Notes: a model not told the origin generated them from the sequence alone. 64,000 bases of DNA from Thalassoglobus neptunius (GCF_007859735.1 NZ_SIHI01000001.1:2592884-2656883), one strand, 5' to 3'. Positions 8,842-18,421 are shown, numbered from the stretch's first letter. Numbers and translations: made by a program.

Positions 8842-9358
8842 TCAGTTCTGCTCTATCGTGGAATTCTGTCGGTGGGTATCAAAAGTCATTGAGAATCAGG
8901 CTCGCGGTGCCGCCAGCTTTCGCATGGCCGAAGCAACGGCGAATCACGTTTTTCTTTCGAGTGAACTCGTCCTTCCGGAGTTGACTCAGCAGTCTGCCTA
9001 ATCCCTGCAAATGTGATTCAGTGGAACAGTGTTCGGTCGAACAGTGTTAAGAGTGTTTCTGAAGCGATCTCAAAATCAACATCTTGTTTCCGGGGACATT
9101 TACTTGATTTCAAAGACCGTCCGAGACAAGCTCGATTCATCATTCCTTCGATGACGTGATCGCGCCATGATCAAACGTTTTGTTTTCGCCGACCGAGCGA
9201 CTCGGCGCTGTCCAGGATGCCTGCCTGACCCATCTCTTGGGGAGACTCACGCGATCTTTGGAAGCCCCCGTCCGATGGACATTCCATCGACCTGAAATCT
9301 CATCTCCGTATTCACGAAATCTCCGCACAAGTCGTGGACAAACCATTGCCCAAAGCAT
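8842..9358. other. Intergenic region between ribH and nusB
   Basis: A minus-strand frame continues directly after the ribH stop to 9140 but is Arg-rich without family resemblance and is not called. The region holds paired GAACAGTGTT repeats (9024-9048), described separately. No terminator with a U-run was found. Confidence 0.4.
9024..9048. promoter_or_regulatory. Tandem palindromic GAACA-n-TGTT repeats upstream of nusB
   Basis: GAACAGTGTT occurs twice, at 9024-9033 and 9039-9048. The first extends to the perfect palindrome GAACA-g-TGTTC. Between them is a second palindrome, GTTCGGTCGAAC. The arrangement, about 180 bases upstream of nusB, looks like a pair of operator half-sites. The spacing does not match the Gram-positive LexA box (GAAC-N4-GTTC), so no regulator is assigned. 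Confidence 0.3.
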
Positions 9359-9829
9359 TCAGGAGATCTGTCTGAGAACATCAAGTGTTTCGATTGCTGC
9401 CAAAGCGGCCTCGGCACCCTTGTTCCCTGCTTTTCCGCCAGCTCGGTCCAGAGCTTGCTCCATCGTACGACAGGTCAACACGCCAAACAAGGTGGGTATC
9501 GAGAACTTCTGCGACACTGTCATCAATCCTTGAGCGACAGCGTGATTGATGTACTCGTGGTGATCGGTATCGCCCTGAATGACCGCTCCCAAGGCGAGAA
9601 CCGCCGACACATCTCCTTTGGCAGCCAGCTTTTCCGCAACGACCGGAAGCTCAAATGCACCAGAGACCCAGTATACGGAAATCGACTCTTCCGAAGCACC
9701 GTGCCGAGTCAACGTATCGATCGCTCCTTGAAGAAGTTTTCCCGTGACCAGATCGTTGAATCGGGACACAACGATTGCAAAACGGTCTTCAGAATCTGCG
9801 ATCAGTTTGCCGGAAGTTTGCTGAACCAT
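9359..9829 (-). CDS. ribH: 6,7-dimethyl-8-ribityllumazine synthase
   Basis: Penultimate step of riboflavin synthesis: condenses 5-amino-6-ribitylaminouracil with 3,4-dihydroxybutanone 4-phosphate. Family motifs are present in order: VVSRFNDLVTGKLLQGA, VSGAFELPVVAEKLA, ALGAVIQGDTDHHEYI (with the catalytic His region), and FGVLTCRTMEQALDRAG. The length of 156 residues is typical. It normally assembles as a 60-mer or pentamer in the cytoplasm. No other rib gene is nearby, and no FMN riboswitch was recognised in the 113 bases upstream. Confidence 0.96.
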   Translation of the reverse strand: MVQQTSGKLIADSEDRFAIVVSRFNDLVTGKLLQGAIDTLTRHGASEESISVYWVSGAFELPVVAEKLAAKGDVSAVLALGAVIQGDTDHHEYINHAVAQGLMTVSQKFSIPTLFGVLTCRTMEQALDRAGGKAGNKGAEAALAAIETLDVLRQIS

Positions 9830-9942
9830 AATTTCCGCTTCGTCACCACAAAGAGAATCAAAGGTCGCATTCTAGGGGGATCACTCCGGTCATACCACTA
9901 TTCGAACGCCTTCGTCTGGTGGCCCGCTGAGCGGATTCCAAT

Positions 9943-12900
9943 TTAGTGAGAGTCCTCAGTCGAAGCGTCCTTGTCGGAAGACACATTTTCCGGGGCATTC
10001 TCTCCGGGTTCGTACTCGCTCGAGCCATCTCTCATCAACTGGCACAACGATCGATACGAAATCACAGCATTCAAGGTGAGGACAAATGCCGCTCCGATCG
10101 CGAGATACGAAACGATCGACAATGTGCCAAACAGGAGCAGCGACACGAGGATCAGGACGAGTGTGACGCCCCAACTCATCAAAGCGGTCTGCTTCCACTG
10201 CTGAAACCTCAAGCGTTCTCGATCCGCCATGGAGTTCGCGACAGCTTGCCTGGCGGAGTGATTCGCGACAGCCCGAAAGGAATCGAGTTTCTGGCGAAGC
10301 TCCTTCCGGTCGGTGTCGGATGGACGAGGGCTTGGTGATTTATTGGCCTTTTCTCTGCTTTTTTCCCGCTCGGAATCGGCCAGTTGAATTGCCTGTTCCT
10401 GTTCTTGAGCTTCCTCGGCTTTGGATTTAGACTCACTCGTCTGGTTACTTCGGGAAAGAAGCCGTTCCATATACGAGTCGATCGAAATTTCTCCCGACTC
10501 CTCAGCTGGAGCATTTTCCGGATTCGAGTCGTCCGACTGAACATCTTCCGGCGCCCGACTCACAGCCTCTTCATGGGACGTCGGTGGCAACGCCGAGAAT
10601 CCCTGATCGTCTCTTCCGGCATCTGAACTCGATGAATCGTAAGCCGCTGGCGAAACCCGATTCCCTGTCGCTCCGGAAGGGTCAGCCCCTTCTCTTCCAA
10701 TTCCGAATGCCTGACTTAACTCCGCCCGGAGTTCTTTTGCACGAACTTCATCGTCACTGATCATTTCCTGGCCCTCTGTCACTTGTGGAGTTGAGACATC
10801 ACTGCGAGCATCGTCTTCTGTCTCAGACTCAGATTCTGATTCATACTCAGCGAAATCGTAGATCAGTCCGGAGTCCTCTTGAGGTTCAGATTTCGCGTTC
10901 GCATCGATTCCGTCCGTTGCATCTAAGAAACGTCCGGCACAATCCTCAGCATCGAGAGAATCGACAGGCTCATCAGCATCACTCTCAGCTTCCGAACCCG
11001 AAGCCTGATCGTGTACGACTTCAATCTGCGTTGATGCCAGTTCCTCAACGAAACTTTCAAACTCATCATCGTCCGCAGTCGGATCATCCGAGTTTGGCCC
11101 CGGAACGGAACTCTGAGCCGATTCGACACTGAATTCCTCCCATGAACCGGACCAGCTACTCTCATCGCGAGATGGACCGTTCGCGATTTCATCGGCATCG
11201 ATTCCCATCCGGAATTCCATCTCACCGAGAATCTGTTCGCGACGTTCCAGTTCCGCCACACGATGAGCGAGATGCTCCCGCGACTGCTCAATCCGTGCGG
11301 CTAGCTTTTCAATCTCTGTCTGTTCGACGCGCAGTTGATCTGCCTTCATTGCCAGAGTGGCCTGAGCCTCTTCGAACTCCGCACGCCAACCCAACGGCTC
11401 GGGGGAGGACGGTTCCCCGCCAGTTTCATTGGCTTCGCTCGACAATTGCAGCATCGCAGCTTCTTTGGCTTCGAGCGTGTGGCTCCAGTCGGTGAGATCG
11501 GTGGCGAATTTGGCTAAGTCTCTGCGCTCCTGCTCAAGCTTCTCTTCTGCTTCAGCGAACCGATCGAGTTCCGCTCGCAGCAGTTGTTCTTCTTCCTTCA
11601 GAACCTGTTCGATTTCATTCAACGTCCGCCGGTTGCCGTGCAGTTCTTCGAGTTTCTCATCCAGAATCTCTCTTTCCGAGATGAGTGTCGCCCGCACAGC
11701 TTCGAGTTCGTCCCGCTCAGTCAGTACGGTCCACAGCATTTCTTCCATTCGCCTTTGTTGAAAGGCGACGTCTTCCTGCAACTGCTGCTCGAACAATTGA
11801 AGATCTTGCGCCTTTTGCATCGACGCACTCTCGATTTCATCGCGAAGAGAGTTCTCTTGCTCTTTCAGCTGCTGCGTCGCTTGTTCGAACTCTTCAGCCT
11901 TCTGAGACAACTCGTCTCGAATCGAGGCAAGTTGTTCCTTTTCATCGCTGAACGCATCTGCTTCCGCTTTCAAACGACTCCGTTCTTCGTCGAGTTCTTG
12001 TTTCGATTGATCAAGATGTTGACGCAATTCTTCGAGCTGTTGCGCCTCCTGAGACAACCGCTCTGCTTCCCGCTCCAATTCCCTCTGCTTCTGTGAAGCA
12101 CTCTCTGAACCTGCCTGCTGCGAACTCTTAAACTCAAGTTGTTGCTCCCTGAGTTTGGCTTCTGACTTCTTCAGTTCCCGAACCAACCGTGCGAGCGTCT
12201 GGCATCGACCTTCCAGTTCGAGTTCCCGAGACGTCAGTTCTGGCTCGCTGGTGGAAAGTGAGACTTGTTGATCGGCTTGCAGTGCTCGTTCTTCGAGATT
12301 GCGTTCCGCATCGCTGAGTTCGTTCTCTCTTCTGGTGAGTTCCGTTTTCTCAGCTTCGAGTGCTTCTGCCTGGCGAGTCAATTCCTCCGCTTGAAGTTCA
12401 ACGTGACTCTTGCGGGAATTCAGTTCTTCTTCACGGCGAGAGAGTTCGACTTCACGCTCTTGAAGATTCTGGAGCGTAATCTCGATTTCGCTTCGACGCG
12501 TTGCCCAGCCAGTCGCATCCTGGTTGAGGCGATCCTCCTTCGCTTCAAGCGAAGCACGGGTCTCTCGTTGCTCCTTGGCTGTTGCTTCTAACTCGAGACG
12601 AAGCGACTCCAGTTCCGCCTTCAGCTTTAAGTTCTCGTCATGCTGGCGAACAAGTTCCTGTTTCTGTTCGGCGAGATCCGACTGCATTTTCGCGAGCCGT
12701 TCGTTCTCTGCCTGACTTGCAGTGCGTTCCGGTTCGAGTTCCGATTCCGTCGAATTCAATGTTCGTTCACGTTCGGCCAGTTCCTGTTTGACCAACTCCA
12801 GCCGGGTGAACTCGTCCTGCAATTCGAGACGCTTTGATTCCAGAGAATTTCGGTCCGATTCCAACTCGTTTTGATTCCGATCGACTTGTTCCTGCAGCTG

Positions 12901-13476
12901 TTGCAGCTTCTCTTGAGCCTGTTGAGTGTCGTCGGGAGCGACAACTTCTGACTTGACATCGCTCGTGATGCTCTGCGAATTGCCATCAACCGCCTGATGA
13001 CTTTCCGTCGATTCCGCCGGGAAGTCTTCGCGAGTTCGTCCTGTGAAGAGGATCGATTTCAAAAGGTCTCCGAAGTCCGACGCCAGAAAGCCGCCCGCCG
13101 GACTGCCGTGCTCGTGGCTCTCGACGAGAGGTTCTTCAACGAGGAATTCGATGGGGCCAAGCGCAATGCGATCGCCCGTTGAAACAGTCTCTTCGTTGAC
13201 TGCTCCGTCGTTGACCCAAGTCATCGGAGAGTAGGCCTGAAGGATTGTTCGCTTCGCGCCAATCACCAGCAAAGCATGCTTCTCTGCGACACCGTCAAAA
13301 TCAAAGACGAGATCGCAGCCTTGACCACTCCCAAGCAGGTAGCGACCGGGAGTCAGATTCACAGGGTCAAGTTCCCAACTCGACCGGAGTGGTTTCAAGC
13401 AGAGAACTGCCGAAGCTGAAGCAAGCTTGTCATTGTGCGCAACAGTTTTGCTTCTGGGGATGGAGGGGTGTGCCAT
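9943..13476 (-). CDS. Giant FHA-domain coiled-coil membrane protein
   Basis: 1177 residues. A forkhead-associated fold at about residues 25-113 is suggested by RYLLGSGQGCDLVF, HALLVI and the WVNDGAV...GDRIALGPIEFLV strands; FHA domains bind phosphothreonine peptides. A Gln/Glu/Arg/Leu-rich coiled coil runs from about 180 to 755. An acidic Ser/Asp/Glu-rich region follows (about 755-1000), then a basic helical stretch. Two adjacent membrane segments lie at about 1094-1142 (LVLILVSLLLFGTL and YLAIGAAFVLTLNAV), followed by a short acidic tail. The topology suggests a long rod anchored at its C-terminus in the inner membrane with the FHA head projecting. AGGAG lies nine bases before the ATG. It resembles Ser/Thr-kinase-linked scaffolds, but no kinase is nearby. 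Function unknown. Confidence 0.8.
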   Translation of the reverse strand: MAHPSIPRSKTVAHNDKLASASAVLCLKPLRSSWELDPVNLTPGRYLLGSGQGCDLVFDFDGVAEKHALLVIGAKRTILQAYSPMTWVNDGAVNEETVSTGDRIALGPIEFLVEEPLVESHEHGSPAGGFLASDFGDLLKSILFTGRTREDFPAESTESHQAVDGNSQSITSDVKSEVVAPDDTQQAQEKLQQLQEQVDRNQNELESDRNSLESKRLELQDEFTRLELVKQELAERERTLNSTESELEPERTASQAENERLAKMQSDLAEQKQELVRQHDENLKLKAELESLRLELEATAKEQRETRASLEAKEDRLNQDATGWATRRSEIEITLQNLQEREVELSRREEELNSRKSHVELQAEELTRQAEALEAEKTELTRRENELSDAERNLEERALQADQQVSLSTSEPELTSRELELEGRCQTLARLVRELKKSEAKLREQQLEFKSSQQAGSESASQKQRELEREAERLSQEAQQLEELRQHLDQSKQELDEERSRLKAEADAFSDEKEQLASIRDELSQKAEEFEQATQQLKEQENSLRDEIESASMQKAQDLQLFEQQLQEDVAFQQRRMEEMLWTVLTERDELEAVRATLISEREILDEKLEELHGNRRTLNEIEQVLKEEEQLLRAELDRFAEAEEKLEQERRDLAKFATDLTDWSHTLEAKEAAMLQLSSEANETGGEPSSPEPLGWRAEFEEAQATLAMKADQLRVEQTEIEKLAARIEQSREHLAHRVAELERREQILGEMEFRMGIDADEIANGPSRDESSWSGSWEEFSVESAQSSVPGPNSDDPTADDDEFESFVEELASTQIEVVHDQASGSEAESDADEPVDSLDAEDCAGRFLDATDGIDANAKSEPQEDSGLIYDFAEYESESESETEDDARSDVSTPQVTEGQEMISDDEVRAKELRAELSQAFGIGREGADPSGATGNRVSPAAYDSSSSDAGRDDQGFSALPPTSHEEAVSRAPEDVQSDDSNPENAPAEESGEISIDSYMERLLSRSNQTSESKSKAEEAQEQEQAIQLADSEREKSREKANKSPSPRPSDTDRKELRQKLDSFRAVANHSARQAVANSMADRERLRFQQWKQTALMSWGVTLVLILVSLLLFGTLSIVSYLAIGAAFVLTLNAVISYRSLCQLMRDGSSEYEPGENAPENVSSDKDASTEDSH

Positions 13477-13868
13477 TTGTCATTGCTCCTGAGGTAGGGC
13501 GACCTCGACGTACCGACTCCTCATCGGTCACTCAGAGAATCACCCTCAATGGCATATACCTCACGAAATTCATGCGGTCAAAACCCCAAAGACACCTTCG
13601 CATCATCCCTGCAATGAATCACTCCAACTGCCGATTTTGCGGTGTCTGATGCCCCAAAAATCGTTCAGGCTTTGCATTCGCCGATTCGTGCGCAGGCCAG
13701 ACAGACGTTAAAACCGATTCGTTCTTGACGAGATCCGTTTCCACCGGGGAGTTTTCTCGTCGCCGATCGCTCCACTGAACAGCGGATTGAATGCATGCGG
13801 ATCGTTGTGAGTGTCGCTCCAATTTGCGAGACTTTATCGAAAGAACGGAACATAAAGGAAACACTCCT
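13477..13868. other. Intergenic region between divergent genes
   Basis: This contains the promoters of the FHA protein (minus) and the esterase (plus). An in-frame extension of the esterase to 13791 is rejected in favour of the ATG at 13869. No repeats or RNA genes were seen. Confidence 0.4.
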
Positions 13869-14867
13869 ATGACGTGCACAACGCAAAGAATGATCGCAAT
13901 TTTGGGAACGTTTTTGATCATTGCGTGCAGTTCGCAAAATCTATCGGCACAGCCTGCACAAACAGACACGCCCAATGTCAGGCAGCGTCCCGCGAACCGC
14001 GAAGCTGTCAAGGTTTTGAAAGACCTCGAATATGTCCCGAATGGCCATCAGCGGCAGCGTCTGGATCTCTACCTCCCGGTGAATCCGAAAGCCAGGCAAC
14101 TCCCGTTGATTGTTTTCATTCACGGTGGAGCATGGAGAGCGGGAGACAAAGCTGGCGGTCGAGGGCAGGTCTACTCATCCGTTGCTTCAGGAGAGTTTGT
14201 GGGCGCCTCGATCAACTACCGCCTCAGTGGACACGCGATCTGGCCAGAGCAAATCAAAGACTGCCAGGCAGCGATCCGATGGCTGCGCGGAAACGCCGAA
14301 AAGTATGGGATTGATCCCGAACGAATCGGAGTCATCGGGAGTTCCGCCGGTGGGCACCTTGTCGCGATGCTCGGCACTTCGGGAGATGATGCCGATTATC
14401 CTGATCCGATCGGTGAGCACACGACCGAATCGAATCGCGTCTCCGCAGTTGTCGACCTGTACGGACCGACGAATTTCCTGACAATGAATGACTTCCCCGG
14501 CCGAATGGACCACGACGCCCCGAACTCTCCCGAATCGTTGTTGATTGGAGCCCCGATTCAAAAGAATCCCGACAAAGTTCGGGCCGCTTCTCCTTTGACA
14601 TATGTCTCGGAAGACGATCCCCCATTCCTCATTATTCATGGGACAGACGACCCTCTTGTCCCGCTCGATCAATCGATTCAACTTGACCGGGCTCTCGATA
14701 TGATCGGTGTTGAGTCAACGTTGATTCGAGTCAATGGGGGCTCTCATGGTGGTTTTAAGAATCCGCAGGTGCGGCAAATGATTCTCGACTTCTGGAAAGC
14801 GAAACTGAGTGGAAGCGAATGGGATGTCGAAGACTCAGAAATCGAGAACCAGGTTCGAGAGAACTGA
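13869..14867 (+). CDS. Exported alpha/beta hydrolase (carboxylesterase, BD-FAE/HSL-like)
   Basis: About 332 residues. The signal peptide runs from MTCTTQRM to about SAQPAQ. The hydrolase core has the oxyanion loop HGGAW, nucleophile elbow GSSAGGH, the acid region IHGTDDPLVPLDQS and the catalytic His in GGSHGGF. All members of a Ser-Asp-His triad are therefore plausible. The family hydrolyses small esters such as acetylated or feruloylated carbohydrates; the substrate cannot be read from sequence. The start is chosen for AAAGGA about seven bases upstream and the signal peptide that follows. It stands alone between divergent FHA and downstream leuB. Confidence 0.88.
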   Translation: MTCTTQRMIAILGTFLIIACSSQNLSAQPAQTDTPNVRQRPANREAVKVLKDLEYVPNGHQRQRLDLYLPVNPKARQLPLIVFIHGGAWRAGDKAGGRGQVYSSVASGEFVGASINYRLSGHAIWPEQIKDCQAAIRWLRGNAEKYGIDPERIGVIGSSAGGHLVAMLGTSGDDADYPDPIGEHTTESNRVSAVVDLYGPTNFLTMNDFPGRMDHDAPNSPESLLIGAPIQKNPDKVRAASPLTYVSEDDPPFLIIHGTDDPLVPLDQSIQLDRALDMIGVESTLIRVNGGSHGGFKNPQVRQMILDFWKAKLSGSEWDVEDSEIENQVREN

Positions 14868-15426
14868 TTGTTCGAGTAGATTCCGCCCCCATTGTCCACT
14901 AAATTTCACAAATTCAGGTGTCACGGAGTCCCTCCGCCGGACGTACTGTTGTCGAAACTGCAAAGATTCCCGGTATCCGGGGTGTGAACTTCTTCTATAA
15001 CAAACGAAGAATCACACAGAAGTCGACACTGTGTCCAGCAATGACACTGTGCCCAAAATGACAAGACGTTGAAATGACGTTGCGTTGATATGACATTGGG
15101 TTTGAAAGACACGGTATTTGACTCATACTGCCCTTGAATCTGCGGACTGCCTCCAAGAGACCTCCCCTGCCGAAACAACTTCATCCAGCCTTCTCAATGC
15201 GATCCCAAAACCTGCGAATCGAGAAACTTCCTCGGAAGACTCGCTGAAGCAGGAAGAGTCCTGAGAGACTTTCAGAAATGGTTTTCGCTATTTGATTGAG
15301 TAAAGAGGATGAAAACCCTGACAAACGGACCAAGCCAGTTCACCAGCAAGAGCAACACGTTCTTCTAAAGACAGCTGACACATCGATCCACCGACTTCGA
15401 TCGGTTTACTGAGAGGAAATTCAACT
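14868..15426. other. Long leader/intergenic region upstream of leuB
   Basis: 559 bases without a convincing gene. Two phrases with ACACTGTG occur near 15026-15050, and short ATGACRTTG-like repeats around 15058-15096, which give a locally repetitive look. No T-box, leucine-rich leader peptide or U-run terminator was recognised, although the length would allow a leader. The region immediately before the leuB GTG contains GAGAGGAA as ribosome-binding site. Confidence 0.35.
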
Positions 15427-16506
15427 GTGAACGCTAAAATCGTCCTCCTTCCTGGAGATGGAATCGGACCGGAAGTGATCGCGGAAGCGAAGAAAGTGCT
15501 TGAGGCTGTCGGCACAAAGTTCGATCACGAATTCCAGTTCGAATCTCATCTGATCGGCGGAATTGCAATCGACGAAACAGGAAATCCACTTCCCGAGCCG
15601 ACACTCTCTGCGTGTCGATCCGCAGACGGAATTCTGCTGGGTGCTGTCGGTGGTCCGAAATGGGATGACCCGAACGCCAAGACTCGTCCCGAAGCAGGGC
15701 TTTTGAAGATTCGCAAGGAATTGGGCCTGTTCGCAAACCTGCGGCCCATCACCACGCACGAATTCCTCATCGATTCTTCCCCATTGCGTCGGGAATTCGT
15801 CGAAGGAACCGACATCCTGTTTGTGCGTGAGCTGACCGGCGGAATCTATTTCGGTCCATCCGGATTGGAAAAACATGACGACGGGACCGAAACAGCATCG
15901 AGCACGATGGTCTACAGCACTCACGAGGTCGAACGCGTTGTTCGCATCGCGGCAGAGGCAGCACAGAAACGATCCGGTCGCCTCACATCAGTCGATAAAG
16001 CCAATGTGCTTGAAGCTTCGCGACTGTGGCGAAAAGTGGCCGAACGCGTTGTTCGCGAAGAATTCCCTGACCTGGAATACGACGTCGTTCTCGTCGATGC
16101 AATGGCGATGCACTTGATTTCACGTCCATCGACGTTTGACGTCGTGGTCACCGGCAACATGTTCGGCGACATACTGACGGATGAAGGCTCAATGCTTCCG
16201 GGATCGATGGGACTGCTCCCATCAGCATCTCTTGGAAGCGATGGTCCCGGACTTTATGAACCGATTCATGGATCGGCTCCGAACATTGCCAACAAGGGAA
16301 TCGCGAATCCTCTCGCGACAATCCTGGCAGCCGCCATGATGCTCAGACACTCGCTGAACCTCGAAGAAGAAGCGAATGCAATCGAAGCTGCGGTCGATTC
16401 GGTTTTGCGTTCGGGAGCACGTACCAAAGATCTCGCACGTGGTGACGAATCGACGCTGTCCACGATCGAAATGGGTGATCGGGTCTGCTCAGAACTGACT
16501 ACCTAG
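15427..16506 (+). CDS. leuB: 3-isopropylmalate dehydrogenase
   Basis: Third step of leucine synthesis: NAD-dependent oxidation and decarboxylation of 3-isopropylmalate. Seen in order: [24 protein letters not shown], the substrate-binding [25 protein letters not shown], metal-site VDAMAMHLI and [11 protein letters not shown], and the NAD-binding [23 protein letters not shown]. 359 residues is normal. The start is GTG at 15427 with GAGAGGAA upstream. The stop codon TAG lies inside the first bases of a MITE-like repeat (CTAGAGCA at 16503-16510), so the element sits directly at the gene's end. leuA, leuC and leuD are not adjacent. Confidence 0.97.
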   Translation: MNAKIVLLPGDGIGPEVIAEAKKVLEAVGTKFDHEFQFESHLIGGIAIDETGNPLPEPTLSACRSADGILLGAVGGPKWDDPNAKTRPEAGLLKIRKELGLFANLRPITTHEFLIDSSPLRREFVEGTDILFVRELTGGIYFGPSGLEKHDDGTETASSTMVYSTHEVERVVRIAAEAAQKRSGRLTSVDKANVLEASRLWRKVAERVVREEFPDLEYDVVLVDAMAMHLISRPSTFDVVVTGNMFGDILTDEGSMLPGSMGLLPSASLGSDGPGLYEPIHGSAPNIANKGIANPLATILAAAMMLRHSLNLEEEANAIEAAVDSVLRSGARTKDLARGDESTLSTIEMGDRVCSELTT

Positions 16507-16609
16507 AGCATCTTCTGATTTCGTGTGCACTCACTCGCACGAACAAACTCAGCCTTTTCGCTGGTGAAAAAGTTCAAGCGAGTGCACAGGAAAGAGCAAC
16601 TTGCTCTAG
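16503..16609. repeat. 107-bp inverted-repeat (MITE-like) element at the leuB 3' end
   Basis: The element begins CTAGAGCA and ends TGCTCTAG, a perfect 8-bp terminal inverted repeat. Further in, TGTGCACTCACTCGC on the left matches the reverse complement of GCGAGTGCACA on the right, so the imperfect inverted arms are about 40 bp. The right arm (16573-16609) recurs at 18373-18409 with one mismatch in 37. No protein is encoded. It could be a non-autonomous mobile element or a REP-like repeat, and when transcribed its arms would form a hairpin able to terminate leuB transcription. Confidence 0.65.
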
Positions 16610-16692
16610 CAGAACTCGTTTCCACTCGTCCTCAGGGCTCGCGTACAGCCCTGCCTTTTGAAAAGTTTGACATCGCCAAAGGAGTTCGAACG

Positions 16693-17391
16693 ATGCACGA
16701 TCGACTGTTGCCATTGCTTGCAATTGGTCTCATTTGTTGGATCTCAGGATGTAACAAAGCCGCGGAAGACCTAACTCCTCCGACTCCGGAAGTCCCGGAA
16801 GCGGGGAGTGCAGTGACCGACGAACCGGAAGAAAGTGGAACTCCAACACCAGCCCCGGCGGGACAAACTGAAGAGACGGAAAACTCGGAAGAAAACTCCG
16901 AAACAGATTCAGAAACACCCTCTGAGTCGACTCCTGTAACACTCGAGACGAAGAGCTGGGATGAGACACTGAAACTTGTCGATCAGGAGCAAGGCAAAGT
17001 CGTCGTGATGGACCTCTGGTCCACCTCGTGTCCTCCGTGTCTTGAAGAACTTCCCAACCTCATCAAACTTTCCAAAGAATTTCCCGATTCGGTAACCTGT
17101 ATCTCGGTCTCTTTGGATTATGCTGGCTACGAAGATGAACCTGTTGAAAGCTATCGAGATTCGGCGATGACCTGGCTGGAGAAATTCAACGCGAACATCC
17201 AGAACATCCTGTGCTCAACCGATTTCAACACCATCTTCAGCGAGAAAATTCCCCATTCCTCGCTTCCGGTCGTTCTTGTTTACAATCAGCAAGGGCAACT
17301 CGCCGGACAATTCCCTGACCCCAAAGATCCGTCAGAGTTTACCTATCACGGAGACGTCATCCCCTTCGTCAAGAACCTGATTGATCAATAA
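16693..17391 (+). CDS. Lipoprotein thioredoxin-like protein (TlpA/ResA type)
   Basis: 232 residues. A lipoprotein signal peptide ends in the lipobox WISGC with Cys20. A Pro/Glu/Ser/Thr-rich linker (about residues 21-85) leads into a thioredoxin fold with active-site C113-P-P-C116 (WSTSCPPCLEELPNL) and the cis-Pro region HSSLPVVLVY. It should be membrane-tethered on the outer face of the inner membrane, acting as a thiol-disulfide reductant or oxidant, for example in cytochrome maturation or for Cys-rich envelope proteins. Longer in-frame extensions upstream to 16525 lie within the repeat element and are rejected in favour of the signal peptide. Confidence 0.88.
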   Translation: MHDRLLPLLAIGLICWISGCNKAAEDLTPPTPEVPEAGSAVTDEPEESGTPTPAPAGQTEETENSEENSETDSETPSESTPVTLETKSWDETLKLVDQEQGKVVVMDLWSTSCPPCLEELPNLIKLSKEFPDSVTCISVSLDYAGYEDEPVESYRDSAMTWLEKFNANIQNILCSTDFNTIFSEKIPHSSLPVVLVYNQQGQLAGQFPDPKDPSEFTYHGDVIPFVKNLIDQ

Positions 17392-17618
17392 AGTTTCCGA
17401 AGACAGCCCGAGTCCAAACAGCCGATCTGAACAACAAGCCCCCCTATCATCGCAGTGTTGCGTTCTTGTTGAATTGGGTTGGTCGAGCATAACCAGTGAT
17501 CCGAATGAGGTCTGTGGTGGTATCAACGAATCTCGAGGATCGTGTTTCCTCGCCTCCCTCGAGCCAGAATGACCACGACAGGTTTCAACGCTTCCTGCTG
17601 ACCAATCAACAGCCGATC

Positions 17619-18245
17619 ATGGGTGACCACGACGAATCACACCTCCCTCCGCATCATCGATCAATGAACTGGCGATCGAAGATTGCGTGGTGGTACGACC
17701 CCCGCCAATGGGTGCGCGCGATCTTGCTTCTGCGCGACACACCACATTCCATTGCACTCGGAACAGCGATCGGAATCTTCATCGGGCTGACTCCGACGTT
17801 CGGAATTCAGATGATTCTGGTGATTGCGCTCGCTTTTCTGACGCGAAAGCTCTTCCGATTCAATCGCTTCGCGGCACTTGTCGCGGTCTACGTCTCGAAC
17901 CCATTCACGATGCTCCCAATCTTCTGGTTCAATTACCGGGTTGGGGCTCTCTTCATTCACTCTCAACTGACTTGGGACGAATTCGCAAAAGTCTTCAAGT
18001 ACAACGGAATGAGAGAGTGGTGGCACTCCTTCCTGAATGCTTTTCACCTCATCGGCTCTCCACTGATCGTTGGCTCTTTGATAGTGGCTTCTGTCTTCGC
18101 TCTTCCCACCTACCCTCTCATGAAACGTCTGCTTGAGAACGTTCAGAAACGTCGACAACTTCATGCGGCCCGCAAACTTGTTCCCAACGTCGACGCTGAT
18201 TACTCGACAACCTCTTCCGAGTCCTCCAAGCTTCCGCTCTCTTAG
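17619..18245 (+). CDS. DUF2062 membrane protein
   Basis: About 209 residues. The central domain has the DUF2062 features: basic WWYDPRQW, DTPHSIALGTAIGIFIGLTPTFGIQMILVIALAF, NRFAALVAVYVSNPFTMLPIFWFNYRVG, and a further membrane segment PLIVGSLIVASVFALPTYPLM. Three to four membrane helices are expected. The family often occurs with glycosyltransferases or polysaccharide genes, but its role is unknown. The start is uncertain: the frame is open from a GTG at 17496, and ATGs at 17619 and 17664 are both possible. None has a strong ribosome-binding site. The tail is Lys/Arg- then Ser-rich. Confidence 0.8.
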   Translation: MGDHDESHLPPHHRSMNWRSKIAWWYDPRQWVRAILLLRDTPHSIALGTAIGIFIGLTPTFGIQMILVIALAFLTRKLFRFNRFAALVAVYVSNPFTMLPIFWFNYRVGALFIHSQLTWDEFAKVFKYNGMREWWHSFLNAFHLIGSPLIVGSLIVASVFALPTYPLMKRLLENVQKRRQLHAARKLVPNVDADYSTTSSESSKLPLS

Positions 18246-18372
18246 CACATCGTTCATGATGTCTGGGACGAATTCTGAAAGCAGGCAGATGGCGAGATCA
18301 AACGTCAGGGCTGCTTGAGAAGGTATTCGTCCCGTTTGTTTGTGCTGATTGCTACGTTCATAAAACAACACA

Positions 18373-18409
18373 TTCAAGCGAGTGCACAGGAAAGAACAAC
18401 TTGCTCTAG
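18373..18409 (+). repeat. Second copy (right arm) of the leuB-end repeat
   Basis: 37 bases from TTCAAGCGAGTGCACAGGAA to TTGCTCTAG match 16573-16609 with a single G/A difference. The left arm was not found upstream. The copy ends 12 bases before the PfkB kinase start, so it lies in that gene's leader. Confidence 0.7.
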
Positions 18410-18421
18410 AAAGAGGGTTCC

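Noticed and set aside
9024-9048. LexA (SOS) box
   Set aside because: Gram-positive LexA sites need GAAC-N4-GTTC; the palindrome here has three central bases, and no SOS gene is adjacent.
9140-9358. Minus-strand frame directly following the ribH stop
   Set aside because: No ribosome-binding site, Arg/Trp-rich, no family; considered read-through of untranslated sequence.
14868-15426. Leucine attenuator or T-box before leuB
   Set aside because: No Leu-rich leader peptide, no T-box motif and no U-run terminator were found.
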